A program made the position numbers and the translations under genes. Shown here in pieces: positions 42,801 to 50,867 of a stretch of 64,000 nt of DNA. Location of the stretch: contig OX155972.1 in the NCBI GenBank assembly GCA_944548615.1, positions 2,159,625 to 2,223,624 of the forward strand, given 5' to 3'. This stretch comes from Micropterix aruncella (lineage: Eukaryota; Arthropoda; Insecta; Lepidoptera; Micropterigidae). The first letter of the stretch is position 1. Each line of letters opens with the position of its first letter. The notes beneath the pieces are model-generated. The model saw only the letters and a list, made by a program, of their open reading frames with translations, was not told the origin of the DNA and ran no database searches.

Positions 42801-45800
42801 TGCAGGTAATAAACAAAATGATAACAAAAATAACCGAGTAAATTTTTTTATAAGTGCAGCAGCCAGGTCATGGTGAAACTTAGAACAGGCTATCATAATT
42901 AAATGCGTATACAAAATTTCGTGTCTGTGCTGTTGACCGTTGAGGAGTTCCCTTGTTGGAAGCCAACCCTGGGTGCCAAAGTCCTGTCTTGATGAAACTT
43001 AGATCAAGCTGTCATAATTGAATGCATATACAAAATTTCGTGACTGTACTGTTGACCGCTGAGGAGTCCCCTCGTCGGGAGCCAATCCTGGGTATAGAGT
43101 CAGGGCATGCTTGCTATATAAAACGCATTGTCATCGGAGCTAAACCAACATGTAAATTTTCAACTTCATATGATAATATTTGAGGAGTTCCCTCAATTCC
43201 TCATGGATCACATCATCAGAACAAAATTTTGATAAAGATGTGACCAATCTGGAAGTACATCCTTTCAAATAAAACGAATTTTCCAAACCAATTCATAAAT
43301 GACGGATTTCTGAGGTAACAAACATTTAAAGAAAAATACGATCGAATTTATAACATCCTCCTTTTTTTTAAGTCGGTTAAAAATAAATCGGCTGTGGTCT
43401 ACGATCTATAGGACCTGACAGGAAAACGAAAAGAGCTTTATCATTTGAAGGTCATGTTCACAGCAGACTGAGATGTTAAAATTTCAAATCCACACCATAG
43501 CAAAGAAGAGGAAGAAATCAAGAATCACACTCATGAAAGCAAAAATGAGAAATATAGTAGAACGGACTAACACGGATATCATAGCATATTGCAACGGATA
43601 AATAGGTCAATAATTTATCAAAAGAAATACAAACAAAATCAAATAATTTAAAATGTGTCCATAAGGTAAACTTAGTAATATAAATCCACAACATGACAAC
43701 TCTACGGTTGTGGTAGAAAATTCCCACGCCCACACAATTTCTAACCTCTGCCTTAGAGCCGTCTGTAAATATGATGTCCAAGCCAGGGGACCGGGACGAT
43801 ATAAGGTCAGAAAAAACTACATTGTTTAGGGTGGGGACTGCCCTACTGGTTTTTTCATCAAACTGTTTGAGGGATGATGTACGAAGTAGTAAGTCTGTCG
43901 GAGAAGGGAAGGTGAAAGTCTTACTACTGTTCTCTCTGCACCGTAATCGATTTCCGGATCGTAATGGAATGCCGCTTGTTCCAGGTTGACAGGAACACTG
44001 CGACGGCGCAATCGGTCATGTTGATTATGTCGTGATTGCTGGCGTTGTGAATGTTGTGCACGAAATTGTTGCATTATCAATGTATTCGCTTGTCGTTCAT
44101 TTTCAGTCGCTCTCAAACATAATTCGGACATGCCAATACCACTATTTTCATTATCCGTCGCTCGCTGGTCATCAGTGCGCCTTGCACGTGAAGTAAGATC
44201 GCCGCGCATTTGACTGACTTCGACGACCTATGTTACCTATTCTCCTCGGCATTATAATGAACACTGTAAAAAGACACGGAATTGTTTTCAGTCACTCAAA
44301 TCTGTCGAACATTCCTTGAGAACTTAACAATATTGAAATCCTCAGACTAAGGCCAAATTTGTAGTTATGTATCTGCAAAGTCTGTAGCCTGCAAAGTCTA
44401 TTTACCTTTATATAATGGCTGATCAAAGTGATTTTTTGCAAAATGCAATTAAATTCGCTTGAAACAAATCTATTCTCCAATCCCACTACCTTTTTTAAAA
44501 GAAAAAACGACGTTAAATGTAATAACAATTTCACACAGTCCCGCGGAATGAATTATGAATGGCGTAGCTGTCAAACAATAGAATCTATTGTTAGAAAATA
44601 TAGAGAGCGCCATCTATTGAGAGAAATACGAAGTGGCCATCCCTGGAAGTACTAATTTCGATTTTTTCGTTTTTTTAGCTGTTTCTTTGGGTTTTTCCTA
44701 AATATTTTTTTTTGTAAACCACCCCTGAATCAAGCCAAACAAAATAAAAGAAACATAATTCAAATCGGTCGTGTCATTTCCGAGATCCTGCGAGACTAAC
44801 GCACGGCGATTCATTTTTATATATAAGATTATCTAATTGTTTTACAAAATGATATTTCAATATTCTATATTCGAAATTTCAATGCAATCGTTGTGCAGTT
44901 ATTCTTTTTATGATTGGTGTAGTAGTTTCGTAGTTATAGTACTTTAAGGTCGATGTCGCCGAAAATCCTGCAAAAGAGACAGATGCATCCATGAAAATAC
45001 CCATTTACTCCAAGGGTTAAACAGGAAAGTAAAAATCATTGAAATGAAATTCTAAGGAGAAAATATTTCCTAAACTCTGATCGTATACCTACTTGTATAA
45101 TAAAATTGTCATAAATAGCATAATTGTTATAAATTACCGAGAGTTGGCCGCTGCCAGCCTATGCAAATGTATTTTGTTTATATGCGCGTCTTTGCTACGC
45201 GACATATGCGTTGTCAAAAATATTTAACGGCCCACTTTGCCAGTGCGATCGTGTTTTCATACTCGTTTACTCGTCTATTCTAAACTATATCGTCGCCAGA
45301 ATGTTTCCGGCACTGTATGTATGCATAAAAATAAATATTCTCACGTTTATTGCCAAGTCTGTCACAGCCATCCATAGCGTGAGCGATATAGAGATTAAAC
45401 TTATCATCAACTGACCAAGGAAAGTAATATTATAGGCAGTTTGTATATCGTTTGCACATCTGTAAATAAAGAAGAAAAGGAAAAAATAAATAAATACAAG
45501 ATACGGACTAAATGGGGCGGTAACCCAACAACCCGGTTACTCACAGTGACCTCTACCATAGTTTTTACCATTTGTGAGGACTTCGCCCACATTCAGTCAA
45601 CAAAAGAAGCAATTTCTATAGAATCGAAACCGCAAATACGCTCAAATATACACGAGTCAACTGCAATTGAATTCCAACTAAATTCGGCATTTAATGCACA
45701 GTCAACCGATGACTAATGCCATTTCTTCTGATCGATCCAATTTGACACAATTAATTTCCCCCACACAGTGACTATTGCATCATTCACACGATATAAAACG

Positions 45801-48800
45801 CAGTACATTTCGATTGATCAATATCATTCCCCTAGTGGACAGTTACCGCGGCTACACATCAATCATCCTCCAGTGAGCACACATCGCGACTACACATCGT
45901 TATCAAGCAGCCTACATTATCCGCGATACCGATCTTCAAGCCTCACTCCGTGACTACACAACTACGACATCACCTCGGGCCCACACTACCTACACACCGG
46001 CGAAATATCAAACAAGGCGTTACAAACTGGCAACCGATCACATACCTTCTGAATAAACACTTCAACTTCAACTACAACGACATTCAATACGGAGAAAACT
46101 TCTTGATGAGAACCACCCTTTGCTCACGAATAATTGGAGTCAAGTAAAGGGTGGCCACCCTCACACATTTTTTAACATTGAACTAACTACCATAAATTAT
46201 TTGACTTTGTCATATATTATTTTGACAATGAATTGTACTTTTTTTGACTATGTATTTTTATATTAAATTCTATATTACTTAACATATATTAAATATTTAT
46301 GACTATTTCTTTCCTTTCTCACATTTAACTATATTTATATTATTTAATCGAATTTTATATTATATTTATTGCCGAGTAATTTTACGCTATCGCATCAAAT
46401 CAATAACAGGTATGGATAGCGCAGCTGTCGAACAATAGGATCGCCGCGAACACCATCTATGAAAGTGGCATATTTCCCAAAATGACCAATTTCGATTTTT
46501 TCGTTTTTCAGTTGTTTCTTTGAGTTTTTCGCAAATATATATTTTTTTGTAAACCACCCCTGAATCAAGGCAAAAAAATCATTTAAATCGGTCGAGTCAT
46601 TTCCGAGATCTTGCGAGACTAACTCACGGCGATTCATTTTTATATATAAAGATAGATTATATAATGGAATTGCATTTTATTTATTATATTATCTCTTTAT
46701 ATTTTTTATTATTATTATAATTATTTGAAGACCACATTTTAGGGCAATTTAGTGTTATTATCTTTTTACTAAAACTTGTACATAATTGATTGTAATATTA
46801 GAGTCCTGTCCACCCTAGAACGGGCTAGTCCCAGTTGTGTGGCAGAATCGAATAAGCACAATGTTAAGGTTTTGCCATGCGGTTCCTGTTATTTTTGTAA
46901 GCAAATCAATGTTTTATAGTAGTTAATTCTTAAATAAATAAATAAATCAATAAATAAAATAAATAGTTTACCGAGTTAGAACAGTAGGCGCGCTCTTCGG
47001 CGGTATGGAGCAGCGGGATAGGGTGTGAGGGAAGTGAGCAACTTGCGGTGTCAACTACAACGGGCGAGCCCGTCACCACAGGACGTTTTAACGATTTTTT
47101 CGTTCTGTCGCCCTGCAGTGAACGTAGAAGACTTTGTACAGAACAATCCAACGTCCAGCTACGTCACAACCCGCAAGAAGCCAACGCCTTTACCGCGAGA
47201 TAGCCAGTAATGTTACCTGGCGGGCCGACACTCGCGCCCTTGCTTCCAATTGTGACCAGATTTCTCCGGTCTCTCGATTGGTTCCGAGTTCGAGGTCGCT
47301 TGCGCGGTCCTCTCCCTTACGAAGCGGTGCAACGGTGTACGCCGAATCTATCGCGGACCAAGGCGTCCTTTGCCCGACTCTGAACCGGGATCGGATGGCC
47401 AATGGTCATTTCAAGAGCAGTCGCCGTAAGGTAGGCAACCACCCCCGCTCTATAGGAAACGATACAGTTCCCAGACTCCCCCGACTGTTAGTCGGAGAGC
47501 ACAGTCGATTGGCTTGCGCCGCTCGGTGCGCAGACCGTCCAGGAGCGCCAGAGGTTTGATTCCCAGGGGAGACTGGTTGACCCAGTGTCCTACCCAGGTT
47601 TGCACCCCATGCGTGGAGGCCATCGGATGGGTGTTGACCCGTGAGTGTGACCGACCCTGAACACATGGGTCATCGAGGCCACCTCATCATGGGCCCATTA
47701 GCTCCCAGGGAAGTGAGCAGAAGGATACATTACGCAATCGCCTGTGGGTGGCGTTACGTGGGTGGGGGTTGTCACATTTCTCGAACGTTTCAATATCTGC
47801 GTCGGCGGAGTGGCTGCCATTTAACGATGCGTTTGCCCGCTTGCTTTCAACGGAAGCACAGTCGGTGCTACGATTTGTGGTAGACCTTAGGACTCGTGAC
47901 GTCGCTCGCTTCGATTTCAATTTCGTGTGTAAGAGAAGCTAATATTTGTATACTGGGTCTCTACCTATTCCGTTTCTTTTCGGGTCCTAATTAATTAATG
48001 CTTCTCTTCAGAGCATCTTAGGTTAGGCACGTTTTCATGTTCTGTTCTGAATTTTTGTGACGGATGGAGCTAAGTTAAAATGAGCATGTTCTAAGCTTAC
48101 ATAAAAGCATGCATTATATATAGGGCAGGGCTGTCCCACTGTGAAGCTGTGGACAGCCCTGCTGTAGACGGCACTGTCCAAATATTTGACATTATAAATA
48201 GAATGAAGTTTGTAGCATTCGACGTTTCAGCGATGTTACAACCGCCGTCGTCCAAGGACAGATATATTTTCACCCTAGTTGATAATTCTTACAAATTGCT
48301 AGGTTTTGTAATGAGGAGCATGAGGTAGTTCAACAACACATTTGTCATGCGCCTCCTATTCAATTCCCTAATTCGGAGAAGATTAGAAGTCAAAGCGGCA
48401 ATATGGAGTCCTTACGAAAATACCTACATATCCAGGCTGGAGAGTATACAGAAATGCTTTCTAAGGTTCCTGTACTTTAAACATCTTGCGGTGTCAACTA
48501 CAACGGGCGAGCCCGTCACCACAGGACGTTTTAACGATTAGTCGTTCTATCGCCCTGCAGTGAACGTAGAGACTTTGGACAGTACATTCTACGTCCAGCT
48601 ACGTCAACAACCCGTGAGAGCCCAACGCCTTACCGCGAGTTAGCCAGGAGTAACCCGAAAGTACTGTACTTTAAACAGTATGAATATTATCCATTCCTAT
48701 ACCCTACGGCATTTATTCTGCGGATGGTTGGGTACAACTCACTAAGCGTAAGAATATATTGGCTGGCAATGTGCCACATATATAAACTGTTTAGTAGGTT

Positions 48801-50867
48801 CGTTGATAATCCGACCATCCTTAGAAGAATCGGTCTGTTTGTACCCGTCAATTACTGCCGTGCTAGGACTCACGTATTGTTCGCGTTACCGCGAGCTAAA
48901 AGTAACATCGTTCAACACGCTTCACACGATGCACTATATTCGGCTGAACCAAAATTGGATATTTGGACGGTGAACTTAGCACAACTGCAAAGTACGGTAA
49001 TGGCGTTTCTTAGCAATCAAGTAAATAGGTAAATATTATGCATTATAAAAGTAGTTAAAGCGTAGTACCTAGTATAATAAGAATGGTTAGATAATCATTG
49101 TATATCTGTATGTATGTTTAATCGTTTCACATTCCGCTCTAATGCATTGCTGTGTCTCGTTCGCTATAATAATAGTCTAGAATTATAGTCTATAGTAGAA
49201 TAATGATAATAATAATAATAATAATATTGTAGAATAATATTAATAATAATAAAAATAATAGTATATAGGAGAATAATACATATAGTCCAGAATAATGGTA
49301 TATAGTCTATAGTAGAATAATGATTATAATAATAATAATAATAATGTAGTAGAATAATAATATTAATAGTCTATAGTAGAATTATACCTATAGTCTAGAA
49401 TAATGGTATATAGTCTGTAGTAGAATAATGATTATAATAATAATAATAATGTAGTATAATATTATTAATAATAGTATATAGTAGAATAATATCTATAGTC
49501 TAGAATTATAACCTAGATTAATAATTATAAATTAGGAATTATATGTAAGGTTAATTATGTTTTGGGAAATAAATAAAACAGTCTACCCTGAACAACAACG
49601 CTTGCAATAACGCAGAAACTTTTCGTGCTACAAACTTCACGCGGTAAATTCGTTTTATCCTGTTTATTATCTTATGTCCCTCATTTCTCACAAGTTGAAG
49701 TAAGACTTCAGTAAATTTAAATTTAAATTGGGTTGATTTTATAACTGTGTTCGTTTTTATAGATTATTTAAATTTATTATAATTTTTTGGCGCTATACAC
49801 ATAGTTAACGTGTATAACGTGTATAACGTGTTAGCTGATAGATATTGCCGAAGGCTATAAGCTTGCCTTTTTCTTTGGAAAATCAATGATTATATATACA
49901 CTACATATAAATAACCCAATACACATACTCATTGGTAAAATAAAGAGTTTAATTATTATTAGTAGGTTAAAAGATTAAGACATGTGTATACTTACTTCAA
50001 TAATATCTGATGAAAAACCACTCCATTCTTAATATATTTTACCATCTCCTCTGAAATATATCTTTTGGAGAACTTCGCGTCGACCTTCTCCTCAATAACT
50101 TCAAATCTCGGCCGGTCATGTTTAGAACCTTGAGTTAATTCAAAGAAAAGCATCTCGTAAACATTTTCTCGCGTATCAGTGAAGTATTCTTGAGCATTAA
50201 CGAATTGACCAGCTATGTGCAACAACAGACCAACGACAAAGCAGTCCATCGTAACGATAACGATGGATACGCCCCAGAGGCCGTAGTTCTGGAAGAACCA
50301 AACCAGAGCGAATATCCAGTCGTACTCTTCCTCTACGATGTCGTTGTAGGGGATCGGGAGAATTCTGTTTTGGTATATTGAAGAGTTTGTAAGCTTGGCG
50401 TCCTCGATCCGGTTAAATTCTTTGTTTAACGCTGTGAGGTTGATGGATACGATCGTAAAGATTGAAGAACTGCCGAAGAAGGCGCTGATGTAGTAGTACT
50501 TCTTCTTGCACCTCTCCATCACCTTCTCGTTCTGCTTGTACTTCTTCAAATGCACTTCTAAAGCCCGGATCACCGACTGTATTTCCTTGTTGAAATAGAG
50601 CCAAGACACGGCCTTGAATAGTATACCGAAGTGGGAAAGGAACAGCGCGAACGAGAAGAACATATCGTTGAAGTCCCTTGAAAAAACCCCAGCAAGTCCT
50701 TCGGATAGAGAATACAGTCCGATCATGGTGATTTGAAAATACGTGTACATCTTGTAGGGTCTGTTTGGGAAATTGTCGAAATCGTTTGCGTGGGGCGAGC
50801 GAAACATGCCAAATCCCATGTAACGCAAAATTGCGCAATGAACGTAAAATGTATGTTTCTTAGCCAT
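30683..50867 (-). CDS. Odorant receptor OR-2, four visible exons
   Basis: A seven-transmembrane odorant receptor, a paralogue of OR-1. Exons are 49996-50867, 45345-45459, 36982-37086 and 30683-30838. All introns are GT-AG with phases 2, 0 and 0, and the joined frame is open for 416 residues. The start is in good context (ACCATGG). Conserved parts are the HCAILRYMGFGMF N-terminus, NLTALNKEFNR, LLLHIAGQFVNAQ, FLGQLMISLISISLTLW, TSSANELTLQ and the C-terminal (C/A)ECRWYDSDARFKKIL...RAQKPV block. Only the short final exon is unplaced. The gene spans more than 20 kb. Its introns hold a zinc-finger gene, a tandem Helitron, two solo LTRs and several LINE pieces, yet the reading frame is undamaged, so it is probably functional. 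Confidence 0.92.
30839..31207. other. Stretch without a gene
   Basis: OR-2 intron; nothing recognised. Confidence 0.45.
31208..31412 (+). repeat. Dispersed repeat Rep-B
   Basis: ATGGTGGACCGATTTCAACC, CATGACCAAATGATGCC and AAGCGTTTAGGCGCTATCGT blocks, as at 27840-28060. Confidence 0.6.
31478..31517. repeat. Perfect hairpin, 18-bp arms
   Basis: ACTTTCCAAATTAATTAA and its exact complement are separated by TTCC. It is not followed by a T-run and lies in an intron. Confidence 0.9.
31815..32903. mobile_element. Putative element with TTATAA duplication and GCTATA motifs
   Basis: TTATAA stands at 31809-31814 and 32904-32909. The ends CCAAGTAGCACAAATTGGC and (inverted) CAAGCACAAAAGCCATATA are imperfect inverted repeats. 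GCTATA or TATAGC motifs are dense over the first 250 and last 400 bp. No coding sequence. Confidence 0.5.
32904..33959. other. Stretch without a gene
   Basis: Open frames on both strands (minus 33151-32858, plus 33389-33580) show no recognised domain. 33770-33900 repeats AAAATAGTCATA motifs. Confidence 0.45.
33960..34480. mobile_element. MITE family GATTGCG, copy 2, interrupted
   Basis: Subterminal TTAGAGCGGAATGTGAAATG at the left and GTTCACGAAGAAACCCAATC at the right match the family. Between about 34190 and 34435 it is interrupted by another sequence starting ATGAATGAAATGAAAATCTC, which looks like a LINE 3' end. The outermost left end is lost. Confidence 0.55.
34791..35669 (-). CDS. C2H2 zinc-finger protein, seven fingers
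   Basis: A single-exon gene of 292 codons, probably a nuclear DNA-binding regulator. The ATG at 35669 (MNNIGEEN) is the first in frame; upstream in-frame sequence has no ATG. Residues 1-85 are acidic (VKIEDNVVIKLEFDADDSES) with no ZAD or BTB domain. Seven C2H2 fingers follow from about residue 90: CPEC, CGEC, CEEC, CGEC, CEQC, CGGC and CAEC, each ending HxxxxH-like (AIH, TIH, AVH, VVH, KKH). The linkers are KLKLKK or RKRKQ type instead of TGEKP. The third finger replaces the usual Phe by Cys and the sixth has Tyr. An AATAAA is at 34600-34595 on the minus strand. It is nested in the OR-2 intron between exons 3 and 4, same strand. The target is unknown. Confidence 0.9.
   Translation of the reverse strand: MNNIGEENLNDYTNVSVKIEDNVVIKLEFDADDSESNIPLSDLVTDGSGNVVEFYESDTRFIKPELIERGPSGSSNIGDSVSRVGRRKSHVCPECDSVFSQKGHLNQHVAAIHLKLKKFVCGECGHAFAHQGNLKVHLNTIHRKRKQFACEECDRVCRNKGQLKNHIDAVHKKLKRFVCGECDNAFSEKGHLKRHLNAIHMKLKTLSCEQCDRTFTEPGNLRKHFDAIHRKIKKYTCGGCDRLYYSKQALKVHIDVVHMKLKQYVCAECNHAFGQRSNLLIHLKTKKHTVED
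35670..35997. other. Upstream of zinc-finger gene: simple repeats
   Basis: (CA)n at 35787-35800 and a G-run at 35889-35905. No TATA box can be assigned. Confidence 0.5.
35998..36619. mobile_element. MITE family GATTGCG, copy 3, expanded
   Basis: Ends GGGCCCGATTGCGTTTCTTT and (inverted) GGCTCTATTGCGTTTCCTCG with the ACxTTAGAGCGGATTATGAA subterminal block. The middle (36110-36560) is unrelated, probably a later insertion or a divergent core. Confidence 0.55.
36660..36945 (+). mobile_element. Jockey-like LINE 3' UTR, dead on arrival
   Basis: Carries the 3' UTR of the LINE at 6657-8147 (CCCTAGAACGGGCTAGTCCC and TTTTGCCATTCGGTTCCTG) and the AAATAAATAAATAAA tail. It has no coding sequence. It ends 37 bp from OR-2 exon 3. 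Confidence 0.75.
36982..37086 (-). CDS. OR-2 exon 3
   Basis: 105 nt between TTCATTTCAG and GTGGGC. Encodes NSVTSLGFLQAVGFF through SSANELTLQ. Confidence 0.92.
37087..37509. other. Stretch without a gene
   Basis: G-run at 37190-37203; otherwise nothing recognised. Confidence 0.45.
37510..37690 (+). repeat. 115-bp tandem units, two copies
   Basis: Two units with GTCTCTGCTGTTG(G/A)CCGTTG, GGAGCCAACCC(A/T)GGGT and TATCATAAATGAATGCGTAT. Related to 24870-25190 and 42860-43095. Confidence 0.7.
37846..37900 (+). repeat. Direct duplication of 27 bp
   Basis: AAACTATATCGTCGCCAGAA plus TGTTTCT is present twice in tandem; a single copy is at 45281-45307. Confidence 0.85.
37926..38530 (+). mobile_element. 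Solo LTR, copy 2
   Basis: 605 bp from TGTAACGGACCTTAAG to GGGTGGTCCCTCACA. It is the longer relative of the LTR at 23460-23860, with an extra middle segment. Flanks GGCC and CTAT do not match, so the target duplication is lost or the LTR is recombinant. Confidence 0.75.
38764..38883 (-). mobile_element. piggyBac-type MITE-2, copy B, left part
   Basis: The inverse of 22637-22754 (two GAGTATGATACGACCAxATC blocks). Interrupted at 38883/38884 by the Helitron pair; it resumes at 44829. Confidence 0.75.
38884..39571 (-). mobile_element. Short Helitron nested at 3' end of unit L
   Basis: Complete by itself: the 5' end TATATAAAAATGAATCGCCG is at about 39571, the body is GACTTTTTC-rich and the CTAG end is at 38884. 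The same short form stands alone at 51730-52369. Outer and inner elements share one 3' end. Confidence 0.75.
39092..39287. repeat. Degenerate GACTTTTTC array
   Basis: About 20 variants of a 6- to 10-bp GACTTTTTC unit. Parallel arrays at 41960-42165 and 51908-52076 differ in length. The Lys/Ser/Val-rich open frame it creates is an artefact of the repeat. Confidence 0.9.
40187..40772 (-). pseudogene. Helitron Rep/helicase N-terminal fragment fused to LINE RNase H piece (unit L)
   Basis: The likely original start is 40772 (MPRRIGNIGRRRQSNARRS), followed by a frameshift near 40645. It then reads LRATENERQANTLRMQQFR, SVPVNLEQAAFHYDPEIDYG, the conserved N-terminal region of Helitron proteins. After about residue 120 it passes into GLDIIFTDGSKAEVR and GVGVGIFYHN, the first strand of a LINE RNase H (DGSK motif). 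No Rep HUH or helicase domain is present. Confidence 0.65.
40989..41429. mobile_element. Near-perfect palindrome inserted at TTAA
   Basis: A 433-bp insert (40993-41425) stands between TTAA at 40989-40992 and TTAA at 41426-41429. The arms are exact reverse complements by my reading, 220 bp each including TTAA, with one central base (41209). Ends are GGTGATTCGTCGCGGTCCG. Unit R has an unoccupied TTAA at the same place (44513-44516), so this is a TTAA-targeted insertion. The two identical 60-codon frames on opposite strands are only a consequence of the symmetry. Confidence 0.9.
42860..43095 (+). repeat. 115-bp tandem units inside Helitron unit R
   Basis: Two units with GTTGACCG(T/C)TGAGGAGT and GGAAGCCAACCCTGGGT-type ends, separated by 116 bp. 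Same family as 24870-25190. Confidence 0.75.
43518..44252 (-). pseudogene. Helitron N-terminal fragment fused to RNase H piece (unit R)
   Basis: The counterpart of 40187-40772, starting MPRRIGNIGRRSQSNARRS at 44252. It carries its own frameshift near 44193 and another near 43815, so the parts lie at 44209-43826 and 43781-43518. The latter starts MDIIFTDGSKAEVRNCVGVG. Different lesions in the two units show separate decay. Confidence 0.6.
44829..45013 (-). mobile_element. piggyBac-type MITE-2, copy B, right part
   Basis: The inverse of 22449-22636, ending in ACTCCAAGGG then TTAA at 45014-45017. Together with 38764-38883 it is the target of the Helitron pair. Confidence 0.75.
45345..45459 (-). 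CDS. OR-2 exon 2
   Basis: 115 nt between TTATTTACAG and GTGAGA. Encodes (K)CANDIQTAYNITFLGQL through TDLAIN. Too short and embedded to stand out as an open frame. Confidence 0.92.
45573..46165 (+). mobile_element. Solo LTR, copy 3
   Basis: 593 bp from TGTGAGGACTTCGCCCAC to GGGTGGCCACCCTCACA. Flanked by CATT at 45569-45572 and 46166-46169. A TATAAAA at 45792-45798 and a GAATAAA at about 46050 fit an LTR promoter and polyadenylation signal. No internal retroelement sequence adjoins. Confidence 0.9.
45791..45799 (+). promoter_or_regulatory. TATA box of solo LTR copy 3
   Basis: ATATAAAAC about 220 bp into the LTR; the matching position in copy 4 reads GTATAAAAG at 59522-59530. Confidence 0.5.
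46166..46375. other. AT-rich stretch without a gene
   Basis: Nothing recognised. Confidence 0.45.
46376..46652 (-). mobile_element. Helitron 5' end fragment
   Basis: The minus strand begins TCTTTATATATAAAAATG at 46652 and continues with the sequence shared with 39571 and 52369, to about 46376. The GACTTTTTC body and the CTAG end are missing. Confidence 0.75.
46665..46945 (+). mobile_element. Jockey-like LINE 3' UTR, dead on arrival
   Basis: Same 3' UTR as 36660-36945 with AAATAAATAAATAAATC tail. Confidence 0.75.
47041..47706 (-). mobile_element. Rep-690 element, copy 6 (full length, minus)
   Basis: 666 bp, flanked by an exact 13-bp duplication, AGGGAAGTGAGCA, at 47028-47040 and 47707-47719. 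Its 3' end (on the left) is CTTGCGGTGTCAACTAC. Confidence 0.85.
47720..48261. other. Unassigned stretch with repeat fragments
   Basis: 47720-47945 is GC-richer with open frames on both strands but no known domain. 47966-48005 is a fragment of the TA-flanked TIR family. 48183-48245 is an inverted, diverged copy of the CGAAACGTCGG end. Confidence 0.45.
48262..49032 (+). pseudogene. LINE reverse transcriptase C-terminal region, split by Rep-690 copy 7
   Basis: The plus strand reads SYKLLGFVMRS, LLFNSLIRRRLEVKAAIWSP and RLESIQKCFLRFLYFK, is interrupted at 48484-48663, and resumes in frame QYEYYPFLYPTAFILRM then RRIGLFVPVNYCRARTHV to a stop at 49030-49032. These are thumb and C-terminal blocks of a jockey-like LINE. 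One TAG lies near 48340. Confidence 0.8.
48484..48663 (-). mobile_element. Rep-690 element, copy 7 (5'-truncated)
   Basis: 180 bp holding only the 3' part of the family, flanked by an exact 14-bp duplication, CTGTACTTTAAACA, at 48470-48483 and 48664-48677. 5' truncation with a target duplication is the mark of target-primed reverse transcription. Confidence 0.88.
49185..49510. repeat. Tandem array of AATAATA-rich units, period about 125 bp
   Basis: About three units, each with GTATATAGTCTATAGTAGAA and TATAGTCTAGAAT and an (ATA)n core. Confidence 0.8.
49578..49662 (+). repeat. Diverged CGAAACGTCGG-family 3' end
   Basis: Starts AGTCTACCCTGAACAACAA and ends CTTCACGCGGTAAATTCG as in 28923-29011, but the core GAAAC motif is altered. 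Confidence 0.6.
49996..50867 (-). CDS. OR-2 exon 1 (start; equals OR-1 exons 1-3 fused)
   Basis: The exon runs from ATG at 50867 to ...FHQILL plus two bases before GTAAGT. It is 872 nt, against 875 nt for the sum of OR-1 exons 1-3, so two introns are absent without change of frame. It carries the N-terminus and about five hydrophobic helices. Confidence 0.95.

Larger units (their letters stand above)
38884..44828 (-). mobile_element. Head-to-tail pair of Helitrons at one insertion site
   Basis: On the minus strand the block starts TCTTATATATAAAAATG at 44828 and ends GGTCATCTAG at 38884, between host A and T, the canonical Helitron 5' TC / 3' CTRR / A-T signature. At 41741/41742 one unit's CTAG is followed directly by the next unit's TCTT, with no host base between. 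The host is a MITE whose intact copy at 22636/22637 shows the unoccupied site. Confidence 0.9.
41742..44828 (-). mobile_element. Helitron unit R (3087 bp)
   Basis: The 5' end is at 44828 and the 3' CTAG at 41742. Structure as unit L, with the nested short Helitron at 41742-42441, but without the palindrome. It has an additional 0.6 kb at about 42575-43185 that includes two 115-bp tandem units. Confidence 0.85.

Noticed and set aside
49185..49510. CRISPR-like array
   Set aside because: A simple AT-rich tandem repeat without unique spacers, in eukaryotic DNA.
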